A stretch of DNA of 64,000 nucleotides, taken from NCBI GenBank assembly GCA_963931925.1, contig OZ007582.1, forward strand, positions 28,324,514 to 28,388,513, in the 5' to 3' direction. The translations under genes were made by a program, and so were the position numbers. Numbering within the stretch: the first letter of the stretch is position 1; each line of letters starts with the position of its first letter. Shown in pieces: positions 44,517 through 56,381 of this stretch. Under the pieces are notes generated by a model. It was not told the DNA's origin and did not search any database. It was given only the letters and a program-made list of their open reading frames with translations. Source of the DNA: Onchidella celtica (lineage: Eukaryota; Mollusca; Gastropoda; Systellommatophora; Onchidiidae).

Positions 44517-45610
44517 CCATTTGGGTTCCTGTGTCCTGTTCGTGATCTTCTGTTGTTAAGAGACGTGGATTTTCTTTCATTTTATTGCATGTAGCACATG
44601 GATTGGAGGAGGGAGTGATGGGCTAATGGGCACCAATGACTAGATTTGTGTTAAAGACCCTGTGGAAAGTTCCAGCATTTTGTTGTACCCAACACCAAAA
44701 CTGTGTTTTTTCATTATCAGTTGACAGTCATATCTTTGTATTACATTATTCCATCTCCACTTTAGGATGCTTCCAGAAAATCGCTTGTAAAGTTATATAG
44801 TTATTAAATATACACTTTTTAACTCTTTCAAACCAACTCACACCGGCAAGATATTTTCATGATTTTCATAGGAATGACAGAATACATTGTTTTGTGCCAT
44901 ATTGTGGCTTTATTTCAGATTTTGTTAAAAGTGGAGATAGAATAAAGTACAGGGCAACAGTGTTACAATTGGAAACAACTAAGAGAAAACAAACAAACTG
45001 TCCGATGGAGTCACTATTGCTGTGAACACCAAGTATCTCTACTGAAAAACCAGATAAGGTGATGGGCCAGATTTTCTATACCGGAGAATTTTTTTCAGAT
45101 CAACTCCAGATTTTCAGTTTATAAAGAGACTGTAGGAAAATGACTGTTATTTTTGGATTTGTCCAGGAATACTGTTTGTGCACAGATTGTCCTCCTTGGG
45201 GCACACTTTGTTGAATGTGAGTGAGATTTTCACTTGTTACTCTTTCTTTTTTTTATGGTCCAGGAGGCGGATTTTTTAAATTTATTTTTTGTTTTGTTTT
45301 GTATGTAAGTAGATGTGAGTTAGTTAGTCCATGGTATTACATGTATTGCTTTTGGAAATGAATTTTTAATGTTTTTTTTTTTTTTTCCGTTTTGGTTTGT
45401 TTATTACATTCACAACATACATTTACAACAATGAGAATTAGCAGTTGGAAAAGGAATTGAAGATAATCAGTTCAAGGCTTGCAGTTTCAGTTTTAGGCTG
45501 CTGCACACATCATGTTAAGCTAATTCTTCATCTGAGCTATTTAACCGAACCCTCCCATGTGCTGTCCTGAACAATCAGAACAGATAAAACAGGAGACCGT
45601 GGGTCTCTCA

Positions 45611-45819
45611 GGGGGGTATCATACTAACAGCACAGTCAGCTGCTCGCAGGTAAGAATTGCACACCATAATTCCCCATGTTTTCTTAGCAAATCCGGGAAG
45701 ACCCTATCATTCTAAGCCTGGTCAGACACAGTCATCTTCTACCACTATTTACTGGGTGTACATTTTGCTGACAGCAACTGGCTATGATATTCCAGGCTTA
45801 GTTAGTGTGATACCTCCCT
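45611..45819. mobile_element. Long-TIR MITE family, copy 2
   Basis: Left GGGGGGTATCATACTAA and right TTAGTGTGATACCTCCC are inverted copies. Subterminal GCACACC against GGTGTAC stretches are also inverted. Matches copy 1 internally. Confidence 0.6.
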
Positions 45820-46902
45820 TGGAGTTGCTATGAGAAAAGCAGAACCCTTCCTCAAATGACATGAAAATCACACCAAAGGAGTAAACATTACTAAACATTC
45901 TCTGTTCACTTTTTACTAATTCTGGTGTTTAAGATACCCATCTTTAGTGAGCATTATGTTCTCCAGTAGTTGTAATGAAATGACTGTTATTTTCTGGGGT
46001 CAGGAGTGAGTCAGTTATTACATGTAGGTGTGTTTATTTAAACTTAATAATACTCACTGAGCACATGTCAGATGTAAGTTATTGGAAGACATGGTCCTAG
46101 AGGACCAGTCAAAGCAGTTTCTGAATTATCGATACATCTTGTTATAGTATTATCTATCTGTTATCAAAGATACTAGACTACAATAAGATGAGATACTCCC
46201 TTCTTTGCATGTCTAAAAAAATTTTGCACAGTTTGCGTGCTGCTCAGGGGTGGGGTTATTGTGCATAGCATGAAGAGAATGCTTCATATAATGATAACTT
46301 AATGACGCACAATAGTTACTATGCTACAGCAATTAAAAAGAAAAGAAAAAAGCCAGAGTTTTCCTTGAGCGATTAAAGTTACGATTATAAAACAGTCAAG
46401 GCCTACAGCAATAGCTGAACAGTGAACCAAATTCAATATTTTCCTATTGCCTTAATTTGTAAAATACAGCATTGTTTTTGACTTCCACACATTTGCCACT
46501 AGGAGGTGATGCGAAATCTGTGCACGCTAAAACTGCTGGCTGTCTCATGTTATTGTATCCGGTATCTTTACTGTTACTTGCAGCGCTCACACTGCTGTCT
46601 ACCTCAAATTTTTGTTGTTGTCCAGGCTGCCCAAGTGAAGAGCAAAGTATGAAAGCTGGCTTGATTTCTGTGCCAATGAATAAAAGACTGATCAAACTTT
46701 GTTTTTGAGCAACTGAGTTACAGAGTAAGCACATCAACGTGATAAGTCGTATTGTATTAGTAAACAGCGAGAGAATAGACAGATTGAAGAGAATGATAGA
46801 ACAAAAGGAGACCCTACCAGAAGTGCTCTCTTGGGCAAGTTAACTTCAGAAATTATTCTTTCTTTTATGTTGATAGGCCAAGTGAAAAGACATGAAATAA
46901 TA

Positions 46903-47168
46903 CACTCGAGCCAAAAAGTTAAGCAACCCTGGGTTATGCTCAGAACTGACAACTTTATTTTTCAATTAATTCAAACACGTTCATTGGAATCAATTTATTG
47001 TTATGTAAGTCTGAAATCACATTCAATTTCATTTTACCCACCCCAAAAATGGGGCTTAATGACTTAAACAAAATTTTCTTTTATACAAAAACAAAAAAGT
47101 CAATAATTGAATGGCAAGAGTTCACAAATCTTGTTAGTGAAGGTTGCTTAACTTTTTGGCTCGAGTGT
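46903..47168. mobile_element. mariner-like MITE
   Basis: Perfect inverted repeats of 26 bp (left starts CACTCGAGCCAAAAAGTTAA) with TA on both outer sides (46901-46902 and 47169-47170). 266 bp, AT-rich, no transposase. Perfect TIRs suggest a fairly recent insertion. Tc1/mariner is inferred from the TA target and size. Confidence 0.8.
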
Positions 47169-47170
47169 AC

Positions 47171-48338
47171 ATGTATTATTTTTAGTATTTTGTTTTAGGG
47201 AGTTAGAGCCTTTAATCCATTGGAAGATTGGTAGGGTCTTGTACAAGACTATAAAATTACTTCAGTTTCCAACAAAAGTACATACATGTATCATCGGGTA
47301 CTTGCCATGTTGTTGTCTATGCATTTTTGCCTTCTCAAGAAAGTCAGCCTTGAAGTTTGGTTGGGAAAAGGGCTAGAATGCATACAACATTATGTCTCAA
47401 ACACTTGTCGCCAAAAGTTTTTAACTGATGGGAATGGCACTTAAACATACTGAAGTTAGGAGTGAGCGAACAACTTTCATAACAGAACCTCAAAATCTGG
47501 AAAAACCTCACATACATCAGTGGCAAATGCCCCTTGATATAATATGTGTAGAGTAAAGACCTTCATTTTATTTATGGGTACAGTTCTCACTTGTTTGTAG
47601 AAAACACTGATTTTCAGTTATTTTACTGATCGCTGTCTTCGGCTCAGCTTATAGTAAAGAGCCAGCTTGACCAGCTCTTTCACCAAGGGTCAACAGATTG
47701 TGTTGTATAAACTTGTATGACAGGTTTATTGTTGACAATGTTTTCTTAAAACTGAGATTGGGTATTTTATTAAGTTGTACATTCATTCCTTCTGTTGATT
47801 GTTAAATTATACAATTCTTGATTTATTTATTTATAAAGTTATTGCTTTTGTGGGTTGAGTGTTTGACTCTGAGATTTGTTTGATATTCTTTGCCTTCATT
47901 ACTTTAGCTTATGCCAGAACATCATATTGATTTTCTGATGAAGTGATTTTGCCTGCATACTAAATGGGCGTATTTTTTTGGTTTGAAGATTTGTACTTAT
48001 ATTTATCTTACCACTACAGTGTGTTTCAGAAAGCTTTAAGTGAGACACCCCCCCCCCCCCCCAAATGCACATGCATAAAAATACAGTAAATTATTAGAAA
48101 TCATGGGACCAAACCAGCATCATTCCAAAACATAGGCAATCTATGAATAGCTAGTCCAAAATAGATTTTGAAAGTCAAAATATCCATTCTTTCACTGTTT
48201 AAATGAGTAGAACTTTTAATTCCAAGAAATTTGATACCAAACTTTTGGCTCTAGCTTAGTATTTACAGAAGTTATGCCACTCTGAATTTTGAGAAAATGA
48301 CCATTTTGCGCAACATGACGAGAGGGCATGTTTATGGC
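47171..48338. other. No recognisable feature
   Basis: AT-rich DNA with a C run near 48048-48062. Nothing gene-like. Confidence 0.4.
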
Positions 48339-48488
48339 GCAATAGACTTCAAGGCAAAAGAAACATACCTGTCAAAACGACAGAGGCGGAATGAAAACAC
48401 TCGCCAAAGTGAACCCAAAAGACTGACCTGCAATCACTGCCATCGCACTCTCGGGTCAAACATTGGTAGAATAAGCCACGAGAGAAGC
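48339..48488 (+). mobile_element. LINE 3'-end fragment joined ahead of the RT fragment
   Basis: Essentially identical to 49436-49585, the last 150 bp of the LINE coding region, but placed before the RT part. It encodes the same CNHCHRTLGSNIG zinc-knuckle-like end. The junction to RT falls at 48488. Confidence 0.85.
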
Positions 48489-49600
48489 AGGGATGTGTTC
48501 TTGCTCCTACCTTATTTGGTATATATTTTGCAGCCCTACTCAAGAATGCCTTTAGTCAATGTTCAGGTGGAGTACTTATTAACACCAGAGTGGACGGCTC
48601 CATTTTTAATGTTGCCAGACTAAAAGCAAAATCTCGTACAGAGCATATTATGTTACAAGAGCTCCTCTTCGCAGATGATGCTGCAATCGTGGCCCACGAT
48701 GAAACCACGCTCCAGGCTCTCATCAATAGCCTTGCCAAAGCCTGTGACAAATTCATGCTAAAGATCAGTGTCTCAAAAACTGTAGTTTTGACACAAGGCT
48801 TGAGAAACCCCAACCCAATCATGCTGAATGGCTCTCCTCTGGAGCAAGTGGGAAAATTCTGCTACCTAGGCTCAACCATCAGTGGTAGCACAGACATAAC
48901 AACTGAAATAAATGCCAGAATAGGAAAGGCGGCCACAGCTTTTGGCAAACTCTCAAAAAGGGTGTGGAACAATAGCAAGCTGACCATCAAAACAAAGGTA
49001 CTCGTGTACCAAACTTGCGTCCTAAGCACCCTGCTGTATGGCTCAGAGACATGGACCACCTACTCCAAACATGAAAGATCCCTCAACTCCTTCCACCTGC
49101 GCTGCCTACGCAAAATTCTCAAGATCAAGTGGCAAGACAGGATCTCAAATATCGAAGTTCTGAGCCGAGCCAACATTCCATCAACTCAGGCTCTCCTAGG
49201 CAAAAAAAGACTGCGGTGGCTTGGACATCTCCACCGTATGGAAAATGATCGCATCCCCAGACAAATTCTCTACGGGGAACTTGCTACTGGCAACCGACCC
49301 AGAGGTAGGCCACATCTGCGATTCAAAGACACTTGCAAGGTCACGATGAAAGCATTCAACATCGACCCCAATGAATGGGAGAACCTTGCAAATGATCGAA
49401 GCAGATGGAGACAAAAATTGCGCAGTGGCACGCTCGCAATAGACTTCAAGGCAAAAGAAACATACCTGTCAAAACGACAGAGGCGGAATGAAAACACTCG
49501 CCAAAGTGAACCCAAAAGACTGACCTGCAATCACTGCCATCGCACTCTCGGGTCAAACATTGGTAGAATAAGCCACGAGAGAAGCTGTCAGTCAAAGTGA
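48488..49600 (+). pseudogene. Non-LTR retrotransposon RT C-terminal half, 5'-truncated
   Basis: The open frame starts at the join, directly with QGCVLAPTLF (the RT motif around the B box), then LLFADDAAIVAH with the catalytic Asp pair (about 48665-48680), a YLGSTI thumb region, LLYGSETW, LRWLGHLHRMEND and RPRGRPHLRFKD, and a Cys/His-rich tail, stopping at 49598-49600. The endonuclease and the first half of RT are missing, so it is dead, though the remaining 371 codons are uninterrupted. The layout fits the LINE type abundant in molluscs and other invertebrates; clade not assigned. Confidence 0.85.
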
Positions 49601-50440
49601 AAGTGAATATTCTAGCTGCTAAGACCGTCTGTAAAGACGCTAAAGGCCATATATATCTCTAGAAGTTATCACACATTTGACAATATATAAGACATTATAC
49701 GTTAAATGTTAGACTACTTCGAAATAGTAAAATGCATTGATAAATTAAAGATACAAAGGCATATTTGGCATAGAAATAGCTGAGACAATTTATTTAGAGA
49801 CAATAGGCAAAAGCTGACAAAATTCAAGAAATACAAAAAAATTATTCATCTAATACAAATGGCCCGCGCATGATTTCAACTATATTTAGTTGTAAAAGAA
49901 ACTAAGAGTGCCAACACTTTTTTGGGCCTACCTACTACCTAGACATTTTGCTAGATGTATATCTTTAAAAACAAATTCCTAAGAAATCACAACATACAAC
50001 AGGATTTTGCCATAGTCTATAGGCCTATATAACTATAAGTATATGAACTCCCTAATTGCCTAGAGATTTGTGATAATCTGGAAGGAAAGATCTAGATCTA
50101 ATGTAGACTTGCAGGCAATGGGGAGCATGGAATGTATTAAAGAAGAAAAAGAAATAGCAGTACTGTAGGTATTCAAATGGAAATTGACATACAACAACTA
50201 CACAAATAACCTAGATTCTAGATATACTTACCTGAGAGCAAATGAAAGTTGGTTTGAAATGTTTAAAAAATCTTAGTTTTCAATCTATTTCTAATACACT
50301 GAAGTAGGCTAAAAGGTGTGATATCACTTTTCCATGAGATCTCCCCCCCCCTCCTCACACTTTTGCCAGACCCCCCCTCCCCCCCCCCCCCCTCCAGGCG
50401 TGATATCATATTTGAACGGCCCCTAATCATTCAAACTTGG
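49601..50440. other. LINE 3' flank and non-coding DNA
   Basis: No clear LINE 3' tail or TSD could be found. C-rich runs at about 50342-50393. Confidence 0.4.
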
Positions 50441-52324
50441 TAAACACAGAGTCATCATCATCATCATTGCCTTTCTCACCCTGGATCAGGGTATAGGCCA
50501 CCAACAAACACCTTCCATCCCTCTCTATCATGGGCCAGGCTCTTTACATTATTCCAAGTCTTTCCGCTTCGTTGCACATCATTTTCTCTGGCTCTTCTCC
50601 ACGTTCCGCGCGGCCTTCCTCTTGATCTCTTGCCCTGGGGATTCCAGTCCAATACCTTCTTCGTGATGCTGTTTCCTGGCCTCCTGAGAGTGTGGCCGAT
50701 CCATCTCCATCGCCTCCTACCAATTTCCTCTCTGACTGGGTTCTGTCTTGTTCTTTTCCATACAATTTCATTGCTGACCTTGTCTGTCCATCTGATCTTA
50801 AGTAGCTTCCTCAAACATCTGTTGATGAAAACTTGGATTCTCTTTATGCAGGCCTGGGACGCATTCCAAGTCTCACATCCATACAACAGGACTGACTTCA
50901 CGTTCGAGTTGAATATCCTCAGCTTTGTTTTTAGAGATATATCCTTGGTTCTCCAAATCTTGCTTAAGGATGTGAAAGCTGCCTGTGCCTTTCCAATTCG
51001 TGCTTTGACTTCTGCCTCTGTTCCTCCCTTATTGTCAATGATACTACCAAGATAGCAGAAGGACTCTACATCTTCCAGTGGTTGATCTCCTACTCTGACT
51101 TGTTCGCTTAGGGGTGCAACAATTTTTAGGACCTTCGACTTCGCGGGATGTATCCTCAATCCAATAGATTCTGAAATTTTGTTTAGAGCTGTAGTCTTTG
51201 CTTGCATCTGGTCGTGTGTGTGCGACAATAGTGCCAAGTCATCTGCAAAATCTAGATCGTCCAGCTGTGTCCATGGGGTCCATTGTATGCCATTTCTTCC
51301 TCCACTGGTGGTTTCTTTCATAAGCCAATCAATCACCAGGATAAACAGAAATGGGGACAGCAAACAACCCTGCCTAACACCAGTCTTGATATCAAAGCTG
51401 TCAGTAAGCTCACCATCATGTACGACTCTGCAACTTGTCCCCTCGTACATGCTCTTGATAAGATTCACCATCTTCTCTGGGATTCCATAATGTCTCAATA
51501 TTCTCCACAGTGTTTCTCTATCGATGCTATCAAAGGCCTTCTCGTAGTCAAGGAAGTTCACTATCAGTTGGGAGTTCCACTCTAGCGACTGCTCTACTAT
51601 GATTCTCAGCGTGGCGATCTGGTCGGTGGTTGATCGATTACTCCTGAAACCAGCTTGCTCCTCGCGAAGTTTTTGGTCTGTTGCATTCTGTATTCGCTTG
51701 AGAATAATCCGATTGAAAACCTTTCCTGGGATGGAGAGAAGTGTGATTCCTCTGTAGTTACTACAATTGCTGAGGTCCCCTTTTTTTGGGAGCTTCACGA
51801 GGTGTCCTTCCTTCCAGTCCTTTGGAAACTTGCCTCCGATCCAAATCCTCGAGAATAGTGAGTGCAGACCCTCTGCAGCCCCAGCAGCATCTGCCTTCAG
51901 CGCCTCTGGTGGGATCTGGTCTGGTCCAGCTGCCTTGCCTCGATTTAACTGCTTTATGGCATCATTAATCTCTGCTTTAGTCGGAGGGTCGCAACTGATC
52001 GGTAAATCATTTCTTGCGGGTAGAATGTCGGGTGGGTTGCTTGGTGGAGGTCTGTTCAAGAGGCTGTTAAAATGTTCTATCCATCTTTTTGCCTGAGCTT
52101 CCTTTCCAAAAATAGCCTTCCTGTTGTAATCCTTGACAGGAACTTCAGGTTTTCCATATTTTCCAGCAAGAGTCTTTGTAGTCTGGTAGAGGATCCTCAT
52201 GTGTCCTCCTGTTGCTGCCTTCTCTGCTTTCTCTGCTAACATTCCTATGAACTCCTCTTTGTCTTTTTTAATTGATTTTTTGACCTCTTTAGCTGATGCT
52301 CGGTACTCTTAAACACAGAGTCAT
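50441..52324 (-). mobile_element. 5'-truncated LINE with 15-bp target duplication
   Basis: TAAACACAGAGTCAT occurs at 50441-50455 and 52310-52324 and brackets the element. On the minus strand it starts within the endonuclease-RT linker and ends just past the stop with GGCAATGATGATGATGA, a short tandem-repeat 3' end as in RTE-type and related LINEs instead of poly-A. This is a complete, singly inserted, 5'-truncated copy. Confidence 0.9.
50476..52308 (-). CDS. LINE reverse transcriptase, N-terminally truncated
   Basis: The first Met gives 588 codons (from 52242), but the same frame is open upstream to the edge of the insertion (EYRASAKEVKKSIK...), so the truncation, not a start codon, sets the N-terminus. 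RT motifs: GPDQIPPEALK, LPKKGD...NYRGITLL, NFLDYEKAFDSIDR (catalytic Asp), GVRQGCLLSPFLF, LDFADDLALLSH (catalytic Asp pair), FCYLGSI. The C-terminal part has LLYGCETW, RWRWIGHTLRR and GRPRGTWRR. All RT catalytic residues are present and there is no internal stop. The apurinic endonuclease is missing, so it cannot move on its own. Confidence 0.88.
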   Translation of the reverse strand, partial: EYRASAKEVKKSIKKDKEEFIGMLAEKAEKAATGGHMRILYQTTKTLAGKYGKPEVPVKDYNRKAIFGKEAQAKRWIEHFNSLLNRPPPSNPPDILPARNDLPISCDPPTKAEINDAIKQLNRGKAAGPDQIPPEALKADAAGAAEGLHSLFSRIWIGGKFPKDWKEGHLVKLPKKGDLSNCSNYRGITLLSIPGKVFNRIILKRIQNATDQKLREEQAGFRSNRSTTDQIATLRIIVEQSLEWNSQLIVNFLDYEKAFDSIDRETLWRILRHYGIPEKMVNLIKSMYEGTSCRVVHDGELTDSFDIKTGVRQGCLLSPFLFILVIDWLMKETTSGGRNGIQWTPWTQLDDLDFADDLALLSHTHDQMQAKTTALNKISESIGLRIHPAKSKVLKIVAPLSEQVRVGDQPLEDVESFCYLGSIIDNKGGTEAEVKARIGKAQAAFTSLSKIWRTKDISLKTKLRIFNSNVKSVLLYGCETWNASQACIKRIQVFINRCLRKLLKIRWTDKVSNEIVWKRTRQNPVREEIGRRRWRWIGHTLRRPGNSITKKVLDWNPQGKRSRGRPRGTWRRARENDVQRSGKTWNNVKSLAHDREGWKVFVGGLYPDPG

Positions 52325-52451
52325 GCACATAGATAACAACCTCAATTTTTTTCAGAGACTTCAGGCAATTACAAAAGTGTTGTTTGTAACATCAAATGTG
52401 CCATGCAATCACATTTCACACATTTTTACAGCAGAGGTAAAAAAGTGAAAT

Positions 52452-52555
52452 TTTTGCAATCTTCAAATATTCATAAAAAATCAACCAATGACCTGACACA
52501 AGAAACAAATACATCTCTGTGCTCAGAAAGATGAGTTCTATTGATTTAGAGCAAG
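52452..52555 (+). repeat. Direct repeat, copy 1 (with 53742-53845)
   Basis: Shares ttttgcaatcttcaaa-attcat, AAATCAACNAATGACC and aatacatcNctgtgctc...gagttctat with the second copy, about 85% by eye. The pair brackets the solo LTR. Confidence 0.65.
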
Positions 52556-52662
52556 AAAATGTGTCTAAACTGAATAAAAACCCGATTTTACAAAGTGACA
52601 GTTACAATGAGTAGTATAAAAACAAAAATTCTGACGAACTTCGAAAAATCATATAAAATCAG

Positions 52663-53573
52663 TGTCACGAGTGGAGTGAGTGCAATTAAGGGGATTGCTA
52701 CAGAGCGGGTGTGGAGTAAGAAGGGCTCACGGCAGACAGGTAGGGAAAGACGTGAAAGGAAGAGAGTAAAATTAACGCACGAAGACAAGTAAGGAAAGCG
52801 TGCATGTTATGAGTGATGGGGGTCTGAATGAGGCGAAAGCGCTGTATTACTATCACTGCAAGTTAGAAGGTCCTACTGAACGGACGCTAGTAAGAGCCCA
52901 GCGGGCGAACATAAGGGGAGCAGTCAGAAGACGGATGAGAGTGTTTTTCCAGTGATGTCTGGTGCCGAGGTCGGGCCAAAGAGCGCCGCCTACGGTGATA
53001 GGCCAGCATAGGGCCGGAGGCCACACATAGGCCAGAAGTGAGGCTGTCAGTGCAGGACAGTAGAGGCACATAAAGTCGTGGCAGTCAGGCCACGGACAGG
53101 GACGTAGATATGAGCGTGAATGTGATAATGTACTATTGCCATGTTGATGGGCTAGGAACTAATAATGTACTATTGCCATGTTGAGGGGCTATTGAAATGA
53201 TAATGTGTTATTGCCCTGCTGAGGTGCTAGGGGAGTGCTAAGGTGTATGACAATAGGAAGGTGATATTGAGAGACTGCGGTGCCAGTGAATTATTAATGT
53301 GCTATTAAGACCCTGAGGGGAGAGGCTGAGGCCGAAGTGCCATTAGGAGTAACTACCGGGTTGTGGATCCGAGGGAGAGTGTGTGTGAGAATAAGGCCGT
53401 TGTACGGCAGTTAATCCCAATAATATAATGTATGTAATTGCGCTATTATCTGTATAATTATGTTTAATAAATGTGTGAGTCTGATGGATTGTTCTGTTAA
53501 GTGTTAAACTTGTTTGTTCGTGATTGTTGTCCTGTCATAAACTATTACATCTCCCAGTCTGGGATTTGTGACA
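52663..53573 (+). mobile_element. Solo LTR of the Gmr1-like family, internally deleted
   Basis: Termini TGTCACGAG...TTTGTGACA with perfect 5-bp duplication ATCAG (52658-52662 and 53574-53578). 911 bp: about 280 bp are missing against the 1189-bp LTR, near 52960-53000, where the rest is also diverged. An older copy than the LTRs at 13.7 and 20.4 kb. Confidence 0.9.
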
Positions 53574-53741
53574 ATCAGTGCAAACCCATGTAGCTGTCAA
53601 AATTGCACGTATGTGCTAAGAATTCAATGGTACATTCATTCTACGTGTTAAAACTTGAATTACTTGCAAAACGTTAACCATTTTGATCTATTATTATAAC
53701 AAGCACTGCAGCAGCATAAAAATTCCATCACGTCCCACAAT

Positions 53742-53845
53742 TTTGCAATCTTCAAAAATTCATTAAAAAATCAACTAATGACCCCACACAAAAACTAAAT
53801 ACATCCCTGTGCTCTGAAAGAAGAGTTCTATCGACTTGAGCAATC
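53742..53845 (+). repeat. Direct repeat, copy 2
   Basis: Partner of 52452-52555. A local duplication or two copies of one unknown repeat. Confidence 0.65.
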
Positions 53846-56181
53846 TATTTGCCATACAAATTCATTAAATGTCAACAATTCGAGAGAAGGCAAATTTTAT
53901 AGACGATCTTGAAGTGACAGCCCTACATCGGCCTCAGTTGAATCGGGATTTAGTTAGGATCTCAAACTTGCCCGATCGTGACACTGCAATCAGAATTAAC
54001 CTACATGGTCTAAATATGCATTCTGATACATAAATTTGTTGTCAGTAGAAAGTATAGACAGTCAACTTATCAAATCCATGGCCGGGGGAACGTATTATAT
54101 TAAAACGGTCAACCGGTCCTTTGATCTGTACCAGATCTAGATCTAGATCTAGACCTACTTCACTCCCTCATGCACTGATCTGCGACTCGCGTTACAACGT
54201 TTAGTTTTAGATGCGTCGCGCACAGGCGCCATAGCACAGAGCGATTTCGAATTTTCACACCGAAGCAAAGGAAAGTAAAGCTTTCTTTTGGTGTAACTTT
54301 CGCATTGTTTTTACGGAAAAAGGTATGGATTTTTCAATTTTTTCACGGAAATCTCAACTTTTACGGCACTTACACAAAATGAAACCCGTGGAAAGTTATA
54401 TGAAACTACAGTGCATTCAATTCTGCAACTAACCGTGCCAAATGTGGAATATTTGCTGCGACGGCGAAAACGCGCTTCCCCGTTAAGAGAGGTGGGGTCC
54501 AAAATTCAGCTGTCCGTTCCACGAAAAATGCGATTTGAAGACGTTATTGATTGATTCACCAAAAGTCTAATTAAGGGGGCATTGAATTCAAACAAACATC
54601 ATTAGAAAGAGGAGATTCAGTTCTTTTAATTCATACCAAACACTACACAAGCAATGCTAGAACAAACGGACCACAGAACAATACAAACAGTCGATTTTAG
54701 CTGAAATTCGCTGCCGCGGTGGGCATTTTGGACTAACTACTATGAATGGTGGGCAATGCAGGCTTGGAGTATGTATTTGGTGCCCAAGCCAAAAAATTAG
54801 ATGTAATGCCTTTAGCTTATTATAATTGGCCAATTTTTCAGCGTTGTGCTGTCACACCCAATATAATCAACTTTCCAGAAATGATTATACATGTACTTTG
54901 TTGAGGTTTGTTATTATTATTATTAATTTTTTTTTAACAAATTCTAAATATCAAATTTTACAAAATCGCCACTAAACAATAAAGAAAATTTTAAAATTCG
55001 CAAGAAATTTAATTCTAATATTATGGCAGCTTTGGGATTAAAGTTCAATATGCATATGTCACAGGAGTATGAGATTTTTAAAACACACATTTCTCAGCTA
55101 ATGAGTGAGCTGTTGCGCAAATAGCCTACATGTAATCATGTATTGATATTAACATTGGTATTGGGCTGTACGGAACCTGTAATACATACATACAGTATTC
55201 CCATGTTCTCAAATGAAATTTCTGATAAGAGAGCAGTTATTTTTTTTTACCGAAATAAAATTCTGCCTTCCACATAATTTGCAAATGGCTTTGTTATATT
55301 ATTGTCATGTCTGAGGTCAGTTCTATGTATATTGTAATTTGTATATGGGGGTTGGACGTGGGTGGACCTAGACATATGTATGCTCCTAAATATCGCAACC
55401 CTTTCTGTACGCTTTTCATTCTCTGAGACTGCTGTTCTGGTAAGGACAAACAGACATAACACGCGACATTAAAAGTTGGACTACAAAAAAACACAAAAAG
55501 CTAAACAAAACAAAAGAAAAATACTCCAATTTATCTTCAATTTATTTTAAAAATTCAACTTAACTGTGCATCCTTTCGGTGGATCCTTAAAGGAAATCAC
55601 CATTAATTAATAAAAATGTGTATAAAAATATAAAATAATAAATTTTACTTGCATTCATCTTGGTGCGTCACTTGGCCCTGTCTCATCATTGACTATGGAC
55701 AAAATCTTGTCGATGTGAAAGGAAACAAAAACAAAGTAGAAGCAAACTCCCTTCTCAGTTTCACCATATCTGGAGCAATCATAATTAATAAATTATTCCT
55801 CAGTGAGCTGACTCATATGGCTCAATTTTATTACTCTGACGTAAACACTGTTAAAAACAAACCACAAAACAAAAACCACCCAAACAAACAAAACCAAAAT
55901 AGCGTTTCATAATTAATTCAGCAGTGGCCTGGATGTAGCTGGGGTTCTTTTTTCACACCCCCCAGACCTGAACAGGAGTACACGTCGAGTGGGATCCCAC
56001 GTTCAGAAGTCTGTTACAGTCTTTGTCGGCGTTAGCTCGTGGAGACACAGGCTGCAGCAAGCTGTTCATCAAGTCACAGTATCTCTCGTGTAGAATTCCA
56101 CGTCTCGGCGGTGTTTGAACCTGCGAAGAACAAAATAATAGGAACTATACAATCTTGTCATCCGCTAATTCAACCTTACCG
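53846..56181. other. No recognisable feature
   Basis: AT-rich DNA. It includes a short (AGATCT)n-like run near 54130-54152 and many small ORFs without protein similarity known to me. Confidence 0.4.
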
Positions 56182-56381
56182 TAGGCGCACACTATCTGAT
56201 TTTGATCGACGGCCTAGTTGGACAGTGATGTCACGACAGTTGAGTTGTAATGAAGCCCCGGGCACCAGCCGACTACACATGTAGTTGGATCTCACTAAAA
56301 TTCAATGATGTGACGTCATCACCCAACTACATGTACATGACTGGAGACGGTCGATCAAAATCGGCCAGCGTGCGCCAAGGC
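56182..56381. mobile_element. MITE, best copy of the family at 31750
   Basis: Left TAGGCGCACACTATCTGATT, then ttgatcgacggcc; right (inverted) TTGGCGCACGCTGGCCGATT, then ttgatcgacc. The inside carries CAACTACATG/CATGTAGTTG palindromes and GTGACGTCATCAC. No duplication could be fixed, so the superfamily is open. Confidence 0.6.
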
